From IMG/VR virus record IMGVR_UViG_3300044678_000938, positions 1-42,268 of that record: a stretch of 42,268 nt of DNA. One strand, 5' to 3'. The stretch's first letter is position 1, and every line of letters starts with the position of its first letter. The position numbers were made by a program, and so were the translations under genes. The notes below the pieces were generated by a model. It was given only the letters and a program-made list of their open reading frames with translations, was not told the origin of the DNA and did no database searches. Source of the DNA: a virus. Below, in pieces: positions 13,782-21,826 of the stretch.

Positions 13782-15214
13782 TCAAAACCTTCTTCGTTAT
13801 AGATCTTAATTCTAGACATAAAATGTTTAAGTGTGTAATTGTTACCGAGATCGTCTGCAATATCGTGAACAATAACTTTTTCTTTTGAAGAGTGTTTTCT
13901 TAAACCTCTTCCTATCGTCTGAAGAATAAGAATTCTACCCTTAACAGAAGACGCTAAAAGAATGTTATGCAGATTCTTTATGTTGACTCCGGTACTAAAG
14001 ATCTTATAAGACGCAATAATAATGGCGTTATTTTCTTGCTCACAAATCTGCCTAACGTTTTCACGAATCTCCACATCTACACCACCATGCAAAAAGAAAA
14101 CCTTTTTGTTCGGATTATTCTTGAGTATGTTGTATAATACTTCACCATGAGTTTCAATACGTGAAAACATGATAAGAGTATTATTGCTTAGTTTACTTGC
14201 ATAATCACAGATAAAATTATTTCTCTTTTCGTTACCGATAAGATATTGAACCTCGTCTTCGTAGCGATCAAACTTTTGGGGTTTATGTTTTAGAACAACA
14301 CATCGGATGTCAAGTTTGGATATTCTACCTCTATCAATTAATTCTTTAGTGTTGGTTGTCCTATAAGATGGACCGAATAATCCTGTGATAGTCAATTCAT
14401 TCGGTTCTTTAGCGTCACCATCGTTTGTGAGTGTTCCAGTAAAACCAAAACGGTATTTAATATCGGGACAATTCTTCATGATATTAATAAGACTTTTAGC
14501 AACTGCCCTATGGCATTCGTCTACGATGACAACATCATATTGCCTAAAGAATGACTTCTCTTTATCATAAATGGATTGAAAAGTTGAAAGATGAACGGGA
14601 TTATCCGAGTTTTTACTTTGACCACTATAAATCATGTGGCAGTATTCTTCTGAATCAAGACCATATTCGGCAAACTCTTTAAAGGTTTGTTTAATCAGAC
14701 TCGTTGTTGGGAAAATGATAAGAATCTTTAATTTCTTTAGAAGATAATATCGTACAATACTGTAAATTTGAAACGTCTTACCTGAAGATGTTGGTGAGAT
14801 AATAGTTTTTCTATTATAGCGAAGACATTCATATGCAGCACGAATTTGGTAATCATCCGGTGTTATATTGGCTTTTTTACCCAGTAAATTAACAAAACCT
14901 TGTATTCCTTCTTCTGATATTTCATCATTGATTTCAAAAGGTAAGCCATATTGCTTATTATCTTTAAACTCGTAAGTTAAATCATGAAGCTTTAATTTGG
15001 CAATAACCTTGTCTAGAAGACCAGCATAAATTTCTCCGGTAGATGTGGAAAGCATACAAATCTTGCCGTCCCATCCACCTCTTTTATAGGCAGGAGAATA
15101 TTTCGCTCCCGGAGAATCAAATTTAAAATATTGAGCCATTTCATAAAGAATATAAGGCTCACAGATTAACTTGATAAAAGTCTCGTTCTTTTTCTGGATA
15201 ATAACATCACTCAT
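13751..15214 (-). CDS. uvsW: UvsW RNA-DNA / branched-DNA helicase
   Basis: Superfamily 2 helicase that unwinds R-loops and branched DNA during the switch to recombination-dependent replication (487 aa; T4 503). Walker A PTSSGKT is at 141-147, the DECH box at 232-235, the GFTGTL motif III near 257-262 and the arginine motif 'QTIGRGLRKHS' near 430. The stop of uvsY overlaps its start by 1 nt. Its 3' end overlaps the plus-strand LRV gene. Confidence 0.96.
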   Translation of the reverse strand: MSDVIIQKKNETFIKLICEPYILYEMAQYFKFDSPGAKYSPAYKRGGWDGKICMLSTSTGEIYAGLLDKVIAKLKLHDLTYEFKDNKQYGLPFEINDEISEEGIQGFVNLLGKKANITPDDYQIRAAYECLRYNRKTIISPTSSGKTFQIYSIVRYYLLKKLKILIIFPTTSLIKQTFKEFAEYGLDSEEYCHMIYSGQSKNSDNPVHLSTFQSIYDKEKSFFRQYDVVIVDECHRAVAKSLINIMKNCPDIKYRFGFTGTLTNDGDAKEPNELTITGLFGPSYRTTNTKELIDRGRISKLDIRCVVLKHKPQKFDRYEDEVQYLIGNEKRNNFICDYASKLSNNTLIMFSRIETHGEVLYNILKNNPNKKVFFLHGGVDVEIRENVRQICEQENNAIIIASYKIFSTGVNIKNLHNILLASSVKGRILILQTIGRGLRKHSSKEKVIVHDIADDLGNNYTLKHFMSRIKIYNEEGFDYDTVAVELK

Positions 15215-15639
15215 TATTGACCTGCGATAAATTTATGCCACTCTAGAGAATCTCTGATCTGGAAAGAGCGATTGTGAATTTGTTTAAGAATATCTTCTAG
15301 GTATTTTATTGTGTGACCATAATAATCTAACATGTATTTTAACTTATTAAGCTCTTCATCAGCATCAATGTAAATGCCAACGTCCGACTTCATGATCTTA
15401 TGAAGAAAAGGTTTTTCTTTATAAACCTGTTCGTCTGCTTTACCAGAATAATATAGCCATTTTTCTTTGTATAGATTCTTATATTCTAACTCTTTTTGTT
15501 TTTTTAAGATAAAAACACGGTTTAGGATCTCATGATATTTACCGTGTAATTGTGGAATTCTTATTGCTTCTTGATGTAAATTATCTGCATCAATAACGGA
15601 ATCTTCTCTCCACAATTGTTCAATTTCACTTTGCTTCAT
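15214..15639 (-). CDS. uvsY: UvsY recombination mediator
   Basis: Loads UvsX onto gp32-covered single-stranded DNA. It has 141 aa (T4 137). Similarity to T4 UvsY includes 'VIDADNLHQEA', 'LYKEKWLYYSGKAD' (T4 ALKARLDYYSGRGD), the central 'DADEELNKLKYMLDYYG' and the final 'SFQIRDSLEWHKFIAG' (T4 AIKHIQDMRAFEAGK). It overlaps the gene before it by 4 nt and uvsW by 1 nt. Confidence 0.93.
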   Translation of the reverse strand: MKQSEIEQLWREDSVIDADNLHQEAIRIPQLHGKYHEILNRVFILKKQKELEYKNLYKEKWLYYSGKADEQVYKEKPFLHKIMKSDVGIYIDADEELNKLKYMLDYYGHTIKYLEDILKQIHNRSFQIRDSLEWHKFIAGQ

Positions 15640-16208
15640 AAAGGATTGCCTTTTCTATCCAAGAATTCAAAGTATGTATATTGGAATTTTACGGTTGCGA
15701 GAAAAGGATCTGGCTTAGAAATGGTGGCATCAAAAACCAGTGGTGTTAGTGTATATGGAAACAAATCATAATATCTGACTTGTAAAGTTATTCGGTTATT
15801 AGAGTTAAGTATTTGAAGAGTTCCATCAGAATAAATGTTGATACCAGAGTTGTATTTTGTATAGTCAACTCTATCAGTATCTTGCAAATCATAAATCTGC
15901 TGAAGAGATTCTGGGAAACTCATTCCCCTAATCCAACGATTAATCTCTATGTAATTTGTTAGGTCTTCATCAACAATAAATCGTAACTCAAAATCATCCA
16001 TTCGTAGTTTATTTCCAGGATGTGGAATATCTCTTCCAATACCTGTACTTTGGGTTGCCAGTGGTATTTGTATTCCTGGAACCGAAGCTGAATTAGCAAA
16101 GAATACTGTTTTTGGTGCCCTTGATAAGGTAAACCGATATTTTGTCGGGTATGAATAATTTCTGTTCTCAATCTGCGTATTGGGTTTGATATAATCGGTT
16201 TCTGGCAT
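15636..16208 (-). CDS. 3: Tail tube terminator (gp3-like)
   Basis: A 190-aa tail protein. 'FANSASVPGIQIPLATQS' and 'DDFELRFIVDEDLTNYIEINRWI' are the hallmarks of the gp19-like tube fold and fit T4 gp3 (176 aa), which caps the tail tube and sheath. In several marine T4-like phages gp3 lies beside uvsY, as here. An alternative is the related tube initiator gp54, which is usually longer. A late-promoter octamer (16227-16234) is 19 nt upstream. Confidence 0.65.
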   Translation of the reverse strand: MPETDYIKPNTQIENRNYSYPTKYRFTLSRAPKTVFFANSASVPGIQIPLATQSTGIGRDIPHPGNKLRMDDFELRFIVDEDLTNYIEINRWIRGMSFPESLQQIYDLQDTDRVDYTKYNSGINIYSDGTLQILNSNNRITLQVRYYDLFPYTLTPLVFDATISKPDPFLATVKFQYTYFEFLDRKGNPL

Positions 16209-16226
16209 ATTGAGTCTTTTATTGTG

Positions 16227-16234
16227 TATTTATG
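16227..16234 (-). promoter_or_regulatory. Late promoter CATAAATA before gp3-like gene
   Basis: Matches NATAAATA, 19 nt before the start at 16208. It abuts the -35 box of the divergent plus-strand promoter of the homing endonuclease (16237), so the two polymerases could compete. Confidence 0.55.
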
Positions 16235-16236
16235 GG

Positions 16237-16265
16237 TTGACAAAGGAGGGAAAGTGTGGTATGCT
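16237..16265 (+). promoter_or_regulatory. Sigma70-type promoter of the homing endonuclease
   Basis: TTGACA (16237-16242), a 17-bp spacer ending TGTGG, then TATGCT (16260-16265). It has the same extended -10 design as the promoters of gp55 and the clamp operon but on the opposite strand. Confidence 0.8.
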
Positions 16266-16296
16266 GCTGCCTTGATGGAATTTCCGAAATATTATC

Positions 16297-17778
16297 GTGG
16301 ACCTGAAGAAAATTATTATTGACAATTGGAAGAACAATCTCTTTATGAGATTATCACTTAATGGTGAGTTGAGGGAAAAGATTATTGCTGAGACTTCTTT
16401 CTTGGATAAGTATTATGATAAAATCCAATTAAGAAGTCGGGCTTATTGTATTAAAAATAATATCACTGAAGAGACATTACCACAATGTAAATGTAACTGT
16501 GGTAAGCCAGCTCTGTTTAATAATAGCGCGGCCATTAAAGGTTTCCGAATTTATTGTAGCCCAGAGTGTCATAGAAAAGATTATAAAGTTAGTGATATAG
16601 CCCTAGAAAAACTTAAAGATTATGATTGGGTTTACGAACAAAGAGTTGTTAAAGAAAAAAGCATTGAAAAGATAGCAGAGGAATTAAAAATATCTACACC
16701 AACTGTGGATAGATGGCTCATCAAGTATGGAATAAGAGATACAATTAAAAGTGTTAGAAGTATTAGAGGGGAAAAATTAAATCAATTAAAAAATAAAGAA
16801 TTTCTCTATGATCTTTATATTAATCAGGGTTATACTATTAGTAATATCAGTTCAAAAATTGGGATATCATCACAAACTTTAATTTCATGGTTAAGAAAAC
16901 ATGATATTCCTATCAAAAAATCTAATGAATACCAAAGAAAGAATACTTTTACAAGTAAATCTGAAAAAGCTATTGGATGTTATTTTAAAAGATATACTGA
17001 TAATTTGATTATTTACAACGATCGTAAAGTTTTGAATGGAAAAGAACTTGATATTTTCGTCCCTGAACTTGGGTTAGCTGTTGAGTATAATGGGATTTAT
17101 TCGCATATCTATCGCCCGCACGAGACCAAGCCTTGTTTGATAAAAGATGAAAATTATCATATAAACAAGACCGATAAAGGGTTAGAAAAAGGTGTCCAAA
17201 TTATTCATTTATTTTCGTCTGAATGGGAAAATAACAATAAAGTTTGTCGTGGATTAATTCGGAGAAAATTATTAAAAAATGATAGAATTAATGCTAATGA
17301 TTGTGTTATTAAATCCGTTAAAACTGGTGTTGCTAATAGATTTCTAAAATATAATTGCATTGAAGCTGAAATATCCGGTAATTTTAATGCTGTAGGTTTA
17401 TATTATGGAAATTGTTTGATCCAGGTTCTTTGTTATGATGATAACACTATTATTAGGAATTGTTATAAAATAGGTATTAGTATTATTTGTGGATTTAAGA
17501 AATTATTAAATTTTATTGAATGGAATCAAAATGAATCAATTTATTATAAAGTTAATCGCCGGTTTTCTAATGGTAATTTATTGAAGAGTTATGGGTTTAT
17601 TTTGTCTGAAATATTATCCCCGAAATATTATTATACTAATAAGTCTTATGATGAATTATTTGCTGCTGATGTTATAGAAAACATTTGTATCGGTAAGGAG
17701 GATTATTGCTTTTATTGTGAAAAATCTCAATACAAAAAGATCTTTGATTGTGGTTATTTGTTGTTTAAACTGCAATAA
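16297..17778 (+). CDS. Free-standing homing endonuclease, EDxHD/Vsr-like
   Basis: A 493-aa protein read against all its neighbours. The N-terminal part has a Cys cluster typical of a zinc module (C64, C66, C68, C87, C91). Two helix-turn-helix units follow (about 117-145 and 172-206). A nuclease core comes next: E223, 'ELDIFVPELGLAVEYNGIYSH' type strand pair with D252 and E263, then H288 and K291. This resembles the very-short-patch-repair-like EDxHD homing endonucleases common in marine T4-like phages. The start is GTG 16297, without a clear Shine-Dalgarno sequence; the first downstream in-frame ATG would lose 16 residues. By eye it is more AT-rich than its neighbours. It sits in the gp23-gp3 gap, a typical mobile-endonuclease site. 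Confidence 0.85.
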   Translation: MDLKKIIIDNWKNNLFMRLSLNGELREKIIAETSFLDKYYDKIQLRSRAYCIKNNITEETLPQCKCNCGKPALFNNSAAIKGFRIYCSPECHRKDYKVSDIALEKLKDYDWVYEQRVVKEKSIEKIAEELKISTPTVDRWLIKYGIRDTIKSVRSIRGEKLNQLKNKEFLYDLYINQGYTISNISSKIGISSQTLISWLRKHDIPIKKSNEYQRKNTFTSKSEKAIGCYFKRYTDNLIIYNDRKVLNGKELDIFVPELGLAVEYNGIYSHIYRPHETKPCLIKDENYHINKTDKGLEKGVQIIHLFSSEWENNNKVCRGLIRRKLLKNDRINANDCVIKSVKTGVANRFLKYNCIEAEISGNFNAVGLYYGNCLIQVLCYDDNTIIRNCYKIGISIICGFKKLLNFIEWNQNESIYYKVNRRFSNGNLLKSYGFILSEILSPKYYYTNKSYDELFAADVIENICIGKEDYCFYCEKSQYKKIFDCGYLLFKLQ

Positions 17779-17803
17779 AAAAGGAGGCCTTTTGAGCCCC
17801 CTT
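17777..17803 (-). terminator. Intrinsic terminator after gp23
   Basis: On the minus strand AAGGGGGC pairs with GCCTCCTT (17796-17803 with 17781-17788; one G-U pair, 7-nt loop), followed by a T run. It ends major capsid transcripts and also lies at the stop codon of the convergent endonuclease gene. Confidence 0.8.
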
Positions 17804-17824
17804 AATGTTATTTGTGGCCTTATA

Positions 17825-19225
17825 TCAGGCTAGGTTGCGAATAGCAACACGACGATAATAGCGGTTGCTATTAGGAATAAGACGACCTAGGCCTTGAGTT
17901 AGTCCTTCGGAGAAAGGATTAGCTACCATTCCATAACGGCTCTTGAAGCCAATTCTAGGTTGAAAACTTTTTGGATCAACAGCACGAACCATTTGAAGGG
18001 GTACATAAGGACAGTAGAAAATACCAGCGTCCATAGGTGACTTACCCTTATAACCAACAACATAATAATGGGTGTTGCTGGTGTTAGCAGCATAGGCATC
18101 AATGTATACTTTAAATTTACCCATCAGAGTACCAGCAAAGAGATTGCCGGTATCATCAACACTAAGATTGGAATTAAGATTAGGAGTATAATCAAGTACA
18201 CCAGCCATAGTTAGCGCAGAGGCTACGTCAGCGGAGCACATGATAATATTACCCTTTCCACGACGAGTACGCTGACTGACAGCGTTGGCATCACGTTCCA
18301 TTTGGAAAATAAGACCCTTAAACTTCTCTACAGACCAACGGCCGTTGGAGTCAATATCAAGGTCAAATACACCAGGAGTAGCAACGTTATTTACAGCACC
18401 TTGTTCGGCCACTCTATAAATGGTACGAATAATCTCACGGTTGATTTCAGCGAGAATCTCAGTGGAAAGAATATTCGCAAGCTCTTGCTCAGCAGAGGCG
18501 TTGTGAATAGCACGAAGATCCTGCATCATCTCTAGGCTGTACTCACCAGCTAGAGCACGGCTCTGAGCCTGTACAGTGACTTTCTCAATAGTGAAAGCCA
18601 TCTCATTGAACTGGTTGGTATCACCATTACCGAGATTCTCAGAATCACCAGTCTCCATACCTTGACCGATGTTATAGGTCTCGGTAGATGTTTCAGTTGG
18701 GTTCAGTAGACCAGGATTGCTACCACGCTGAGTAGTAGTACCGAAACCAGCGGCAGTTGAACCGAAACCAGCAAGGCTAAGGCTGTTGTTCTGACCGGAG
18801 AAAGCGGTATTGACTTCATCGAAGAAAGTCTCAGGACCAGTTTGATTGGTATAACGACTACGCATAGCGAAGATAAGACCAGCGGGGCCAGTCATCGGCT
18901 GTACACCAGCTAGATCATAAGCCACAAGATTAGGCATAGAGCGCCGAATCAGGCTGATTAGAATTGGGTCAAAACCGGCTACAGGGCCAGCATCAGAAGC
19001 ACTACCAGTGAAACCACCAGATGTACCAGCAGCATTAGCTGAGTTGGTAGGGGTTTCCATTAGTAGTTGGCCGGATTCAAATGCGGCGGAATCACGGAGG
19101 AAAACTTCTTGGTTTTCTAGAAGCTGTGCAGTAACTTCACGACGATGACGATCTTTGATTGGTTCTAGTTGATCGGAATTCAGAAGTGGTGCCCACTTTC
19201 GTTGCAGATTTTCTTGTACGAACAT
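17825..19225 (-). CDS. 23: Major capsid protein (gp23)
   Basis: Main shell protein of the head (466 aa; T4 521). The N-terminus 'LQRKWAPLLN' and the fold around 'RRSMPNLVAYDLAGVQPMTGP' are diagnostic of gp23. A gp21 protease site of the type L-x-E is visible at LLME (residue 57), followed by a small Ala/Ser/Gly-rich linker, so the first ~57 residues are probably removed on maturation. An AGAGGT Shine-Dalgarno sequence lies 8 nt before the ATG. No late octamer is seen directly upstream, so it is probably transcribed with gp22 and gp21. Confidence 0.98.
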   Translation of the reverse strand: MFVQENLQRKWAPLLNSDQLEPIKDRHRREVTAQLLENQEVFLRDSAAFESGQLLMETPTNSANAAGTSGGFTGSASDAGPVAGFDPILISLIRRSMPNLVAYDLAGVQPMTGPAGLIFAMRSRYTNQTGPETFFDEVNTAFSGQNNSLSLAGFGSTAAGFGTTTQRGSNPGLLNPTETSTETYNIGQGMETGDSENLGNGDTNQFNEMAFTIEKVTVQAQSRALAGEYSLEMMQDLRAIHNASAEQELANILSTEILAEINREIIRTIYRVAEQGAVNNVATPGVFDLDIDSNGRWSVEKFKGLIFQMERDANAVSQRTRRGKGNIIMCSADVASALTMAGVLDYTPNLNSNLSVDDTGNLFAGTLMGKFKVYIDAYAANTSNTHYYVVGYKGKSPMDAGIFYCPYVPLQMVRAVDPKSFQPRIGFKSRYGMVANPFSEGLTQGLGRLIPNSNRYYRRVAIRNLA

Positions 19226-19271
19226 TTACTTGTACCTCTTAGGTGTGTTTGGGTTTGATTGAATACTAAAA

Positions 19272-20486
19272 TCAGGTGTTAACTCCAATAGCTCTTAGAT
19301 AAGTCTCCATTGCGGGAGAATAATCTGGCTCCTCACGGTATTCAGTACCTTCGGAAAGAGTTTCTAATTGAGCATTTTGGACTCTTGATTTTTGTGGAAA
19401 ATAAGATTCCCGAAGAGTCTCTAATTTCTCACGATATGCGGCTTCACTTTCAAACTCAACACTTTCTGCAAGCGAAGCGAGCTTTTCTTGCTGGGTCATC
19501 GCTAGACCATCAGCAACTTCATCAAAAATCCTATCAGCCACAGACTCAGAAAGTTTCTGAGTTAGCTGCATATTCTTTTCAATTTGCTCGTTGAGTTTAT
19601 CTTCCATTTCATCTAGTTTTTCTACCATATTCTCTACGATGTCATACTTCTCCTCAGGGAGATTTACATGATGATCTTCAAAAAGTTCAAACAGTTTGCC
19701 TAGGAAAGACTCGGCAATCTGTTCTTTAATGCCATACTGAACGGCGAGTTTATTGTCGCTGATCCATTCGTCGGCGACATACTCAAGATAAGCATCCACA
19801 CGCTCTTGAAGTTCAGAAGCAATAACTTCTACTTCCTCAGCAAGGGCAGCCTCATATTGCTCTTCAAGATGTTCACGAATTTCACTAACCTTGGACCGTA
19901 CAGCGGCCTCATAAATTACACGAGTTTTTTCTTTAAACTCTTCAGAAAGACCTTCGCCTTCTACGATGGCATCAACGTCTTCTTCAAAGTTATACTCTTC
20001 TTCAGCAGACTCTTTCATGGACTCTTCTTCGTCCTCTTCTTCTTTTTCTGACTTTTTGGACTTCTTCTTAGGAGCTTCTTCGTCCTCATCTTCGTCCTCG
20101 TCATCCTCTTCTTCTTCTTTCTCTTCCTGAAGCTCTTCTTCGTCTTCCTCTTCTTCGTCTTCTAGGTCTTCTAGATCTTCATCATCTTCATCATAATCTT
20201 CTTTCATTTTCTGCATTGGTTCAGCAGGTTTAGCGTTACGAGTTACAGCGTCAGAAACTCGCTTTAGTCTGGCAGCAGGATCGGCGATTTTATTAGAATC
20301 ATCATCTGGCTTGGAATTCTCTGGAGTAGGACCGCCTAGATCTTCCCAGTTGCCAGTTTGGCCATCAGGAATACCAGTGGTCAGCTTTTTCATAGGTTCA
20401 CCAGCCTTAGCACCGCGATTCACTTGAGTCACTGAATGTGCATTTTTAGCTTCCATTTCACTAAGATTTTGTCTAGTACGAGGCAT
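19272..20486 (-). CDS. 22: Prohead core scaffold (gp22)
   Basis: Internal scaffold of the prohead, later degraded by the gp21 protease. It has 404 aa, longer than T4 gp22 (269), as is common in marine relatives. An acidic run of Asp and Glu extends over about residues 98-160. The C-terminal half is helical and coiled-coil-like with conserved 'EKYDIVENMVEKLDEME'. Its place between gp21 and gp23 supports the call. GGAG lies 6 nt before the ATG and a late octamer AATAAATA (20517-20524) is further upstream. Confidence 0.93.
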   Translation of the reverse strand: MPRTRQNLSEMEAKNAHSVTQVNRGAKAGEPMKKLTTGIPDGQTGNWEDLGGPTPENSKPDDDSNKIADPAARLKRVSDAVTRNAKPAEPMQKMKEDYDEDDEDLEDLEDEEEEDEEELQEEKEEEEDDEDEDEDEEAPKKKSKKSEKEEEDEEESMKESAEEEYNFEEDVDAIVEGEGLSEEFKEKTRVIYEAAVRSKVSEIREHLEEQYEAALAEEVEVIASELQERVDAYLEYVADEWISDNKLAVQYGIKEQIAESFLGKLFELFEDHHVNLPEEKYDIVENMVEKLDEMEDKLNEQIEKNMQLTQKLSESVADRIFDEVADGLAMTQQEKLASLAESVEFESEAAYREKLETLRESYFPQKSRVQNAQLETLSEGTEYREEPDYSPAMETYLRAIGVNT

Positions 20487-20516
20487 GTTTTTCTCCGATT
20501 ACCTGTTTATATTCTG

Positions 20517-20524
20517 TATTTATT
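20517..20524 (-). promoter_or_regulatory. Late promoter AATAAATA before gp22
   Basis: Matches NATAAATA, 31 nt upstream of the gp22 start, and would also serve gp23. Confidence 0.6.
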
Positions 20525-20542
20525 TAGAAATTTTAGTTTTTA

Positions 20543-21193
20543 TCAAATAAGATTTAGATAGTTTTCAAAGTGCATAAGCATTCTCTGCTCATCTAATCTC
20601 CTTGAAACGACATCTTTTTCAATTTTATTCTTAATATTATAAGCAACATACTCCTGTCGCTTAGAATCGTAAAGCCACTCTTTACCTTCATAAATTCCAT
20701 TAACAAAAGCGGCAGCACCAACACTGGGGTCAGCAACAATATCAACGGTTGAGATCATTAGATCATCGCCTACAATATTGTAACCTTCATTATTAGGCCG
20801 AACAGAACCTAGTGCGCGGCTGCTTACACCCAGAACAACACCCTCGTCAATAAGAGACTGTGCAATCTTGCCTAGTGGGGTATTAAGAATTCTTGCTTTC
20901 CCATAAAAATAATTACCTTTCTCTTCAAGATTGGTAATTATGTGTGATACCTTAGTTAAATCAATAGAAGGTGTGCTATTGTGATTCAGTTCACCTAAAG
21001 ATCTTTTTGATTTAATGTAATTTTCATTGTATGTTGAAACGGCATTCCGTAGAGTCCGCATCGGATAGATCCGGTTGTTACGGTTGGGCTTATCACCCAT
21101 CATGAAATTACCCTCAATGTAAAGAGTCTTTTTACCTCCTACATTTTCTTCTAATACTTTTACCGATTCAGCCTCTTCTCTAATAAGTTTCAT
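20543..21193 (-). CDS. 21: Prohead maturation protease (gp21)
   Basis: Protease that cuts gp22, gp23 and other prohead proteins after L/I-x-E. It has 216 aa (T4 212). The family core is clear: 'RNNRIYPMRTL', 'SLGELNH' with candidate catalytic H71, 'LGVSSRALGS' with candidate nucleophile Ser 124/125, and 'STVDIVADPS'. It lies in the canonical place before gp22 and gp23, with a perfect TATAAATA late promoter 24 nt upstream. Confidence 0.96.
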   Translation of the reverse strand: MKLIREEAESVKVLEENVGGKKTLYIEGNFMMGDKPNRNNRIYPMRTLRNAVSTYNENYIKSKRSLGELNHNSTPSIDLTKVSHIITNLEEKGNYFYGKARILNTPLGKIAQSLIDEGVVLGVSSRALGSVRPNNEGYNIVGDDLMISTVDIVADPSVGAAAFVNGIYEGKEWLYDSKRQEYVAYNIKNKIEKDVVSRRLDEQRMLMHFENYLNLI

Positions 21194-21216
21194 TATTGCT
21201 TAAGTTTATTATGAAC

Positions 21217-21224
21217 TATTTATA
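21217..21224 (-). promoter_or_regulatory. Late promoter TATAAATA before gp21
   Basis: An exact match to the T4 late promoter -10 element, 24 nt before the gp21 start. Confidence 0.75.
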
Positions 21225-21238
21225 GAAACGTGTAATTA

Positions 21239-21790
21239 TTAGGCATCTCCTGAAATTTGGACTTGTTGATAATAAATTGCACCAGCATTAACACCGAAAG
21301 CTGAGATCTTTGCAGAAGCTCTTAGATCGGCATCATTAGCGGTATAGCCAGTAACAATACCAGATGAATTATTATCAACGATAATACGTCTTGAGTAAAA
21401 ACCATCAACACCACTAGCTGCGGTCTGAACGTTTGTTACTCTCTTATGGGTAAAATTATAATAACTTTGATTTGGTGAAGTCAGTGAAACATAATCACCA
21501 ATACCAAAAGGTGAGAAAGTTCCTTCAAGAAAGTTTATAATAGTTGTAGCTCCAGTAGTAATACCGGCAACTCGTGCTGATACTGGAGAAAGAGCGAGTG
21601 TATATTGATTATTAGCTACAACGTAATAACTTCCTGATGTGGCACTAGGTTCTGAATCTACTGTAACAAATGCGTTTGCAGTTGGAACGATTCTAAGAGT
21701 ATCACTATAAATTTGAAATGCTTGTGAAGTGGTGGCCGAACCAGCAGAAACAGAAAAAGAACTACCGACACCAACAGGTTTGTGAGCCAT
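21239..21790 (-). CDS. Probable virion protein, unknown
   Basis: A 183-aa protein rich in Ser, Thr, Ala, Gly and Val with predicted beta character and no membrane segment. I do not recognise a family. It lies inside the head-gene operon between the 416-aa virion protein and gp21, so a capsid surface or decoration role is plausible but unproven. The start (MAHKPVG) has no clear Shine-Dalgarno sequence; a CTAAATAA element lies 26 nt upstream. Confidence 0.6.
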   Translation of the reverse strand: MAHKPVGVGSSFSVSAGSATTSQAFQIYSDTLRIVPTANAFVTVDSEPSATSGSYYVVANNQYTLALSPVSARVAGITTGATTIINFLEGTFSPFGIGDYVSLTSPNQSYYNFTHKRVTNVQTAASGVDGFYSRRIIVDNNSSGIVTGYTANDADLRASAKISAFGVNAGAIYYQQVQISGDA

Positions 21791-21815
21791 TTATAATATG
21801 AGTCTAAGTATAATT

Positions 21816-21823
21816 TTATTTAG
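21816..21823 (-). promoter_or_regulatory. Late-promoter variant CTAAATAA
   Basis: Deviates from NATAAATA, but the same octamer lies at the same distance before the gp67-like gene (23919) and gp18 (28511), which suggests a real variant. Confidence 0.3.
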
Positions 21824-21826
21824 GAA

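Noticed and set aside
16275-16322. Short ORF of 15 residues before the endonuclease start
   Set aside because: Too short to support as a gene. It overlaps the GTG start in another frame and may be a chance ATG.
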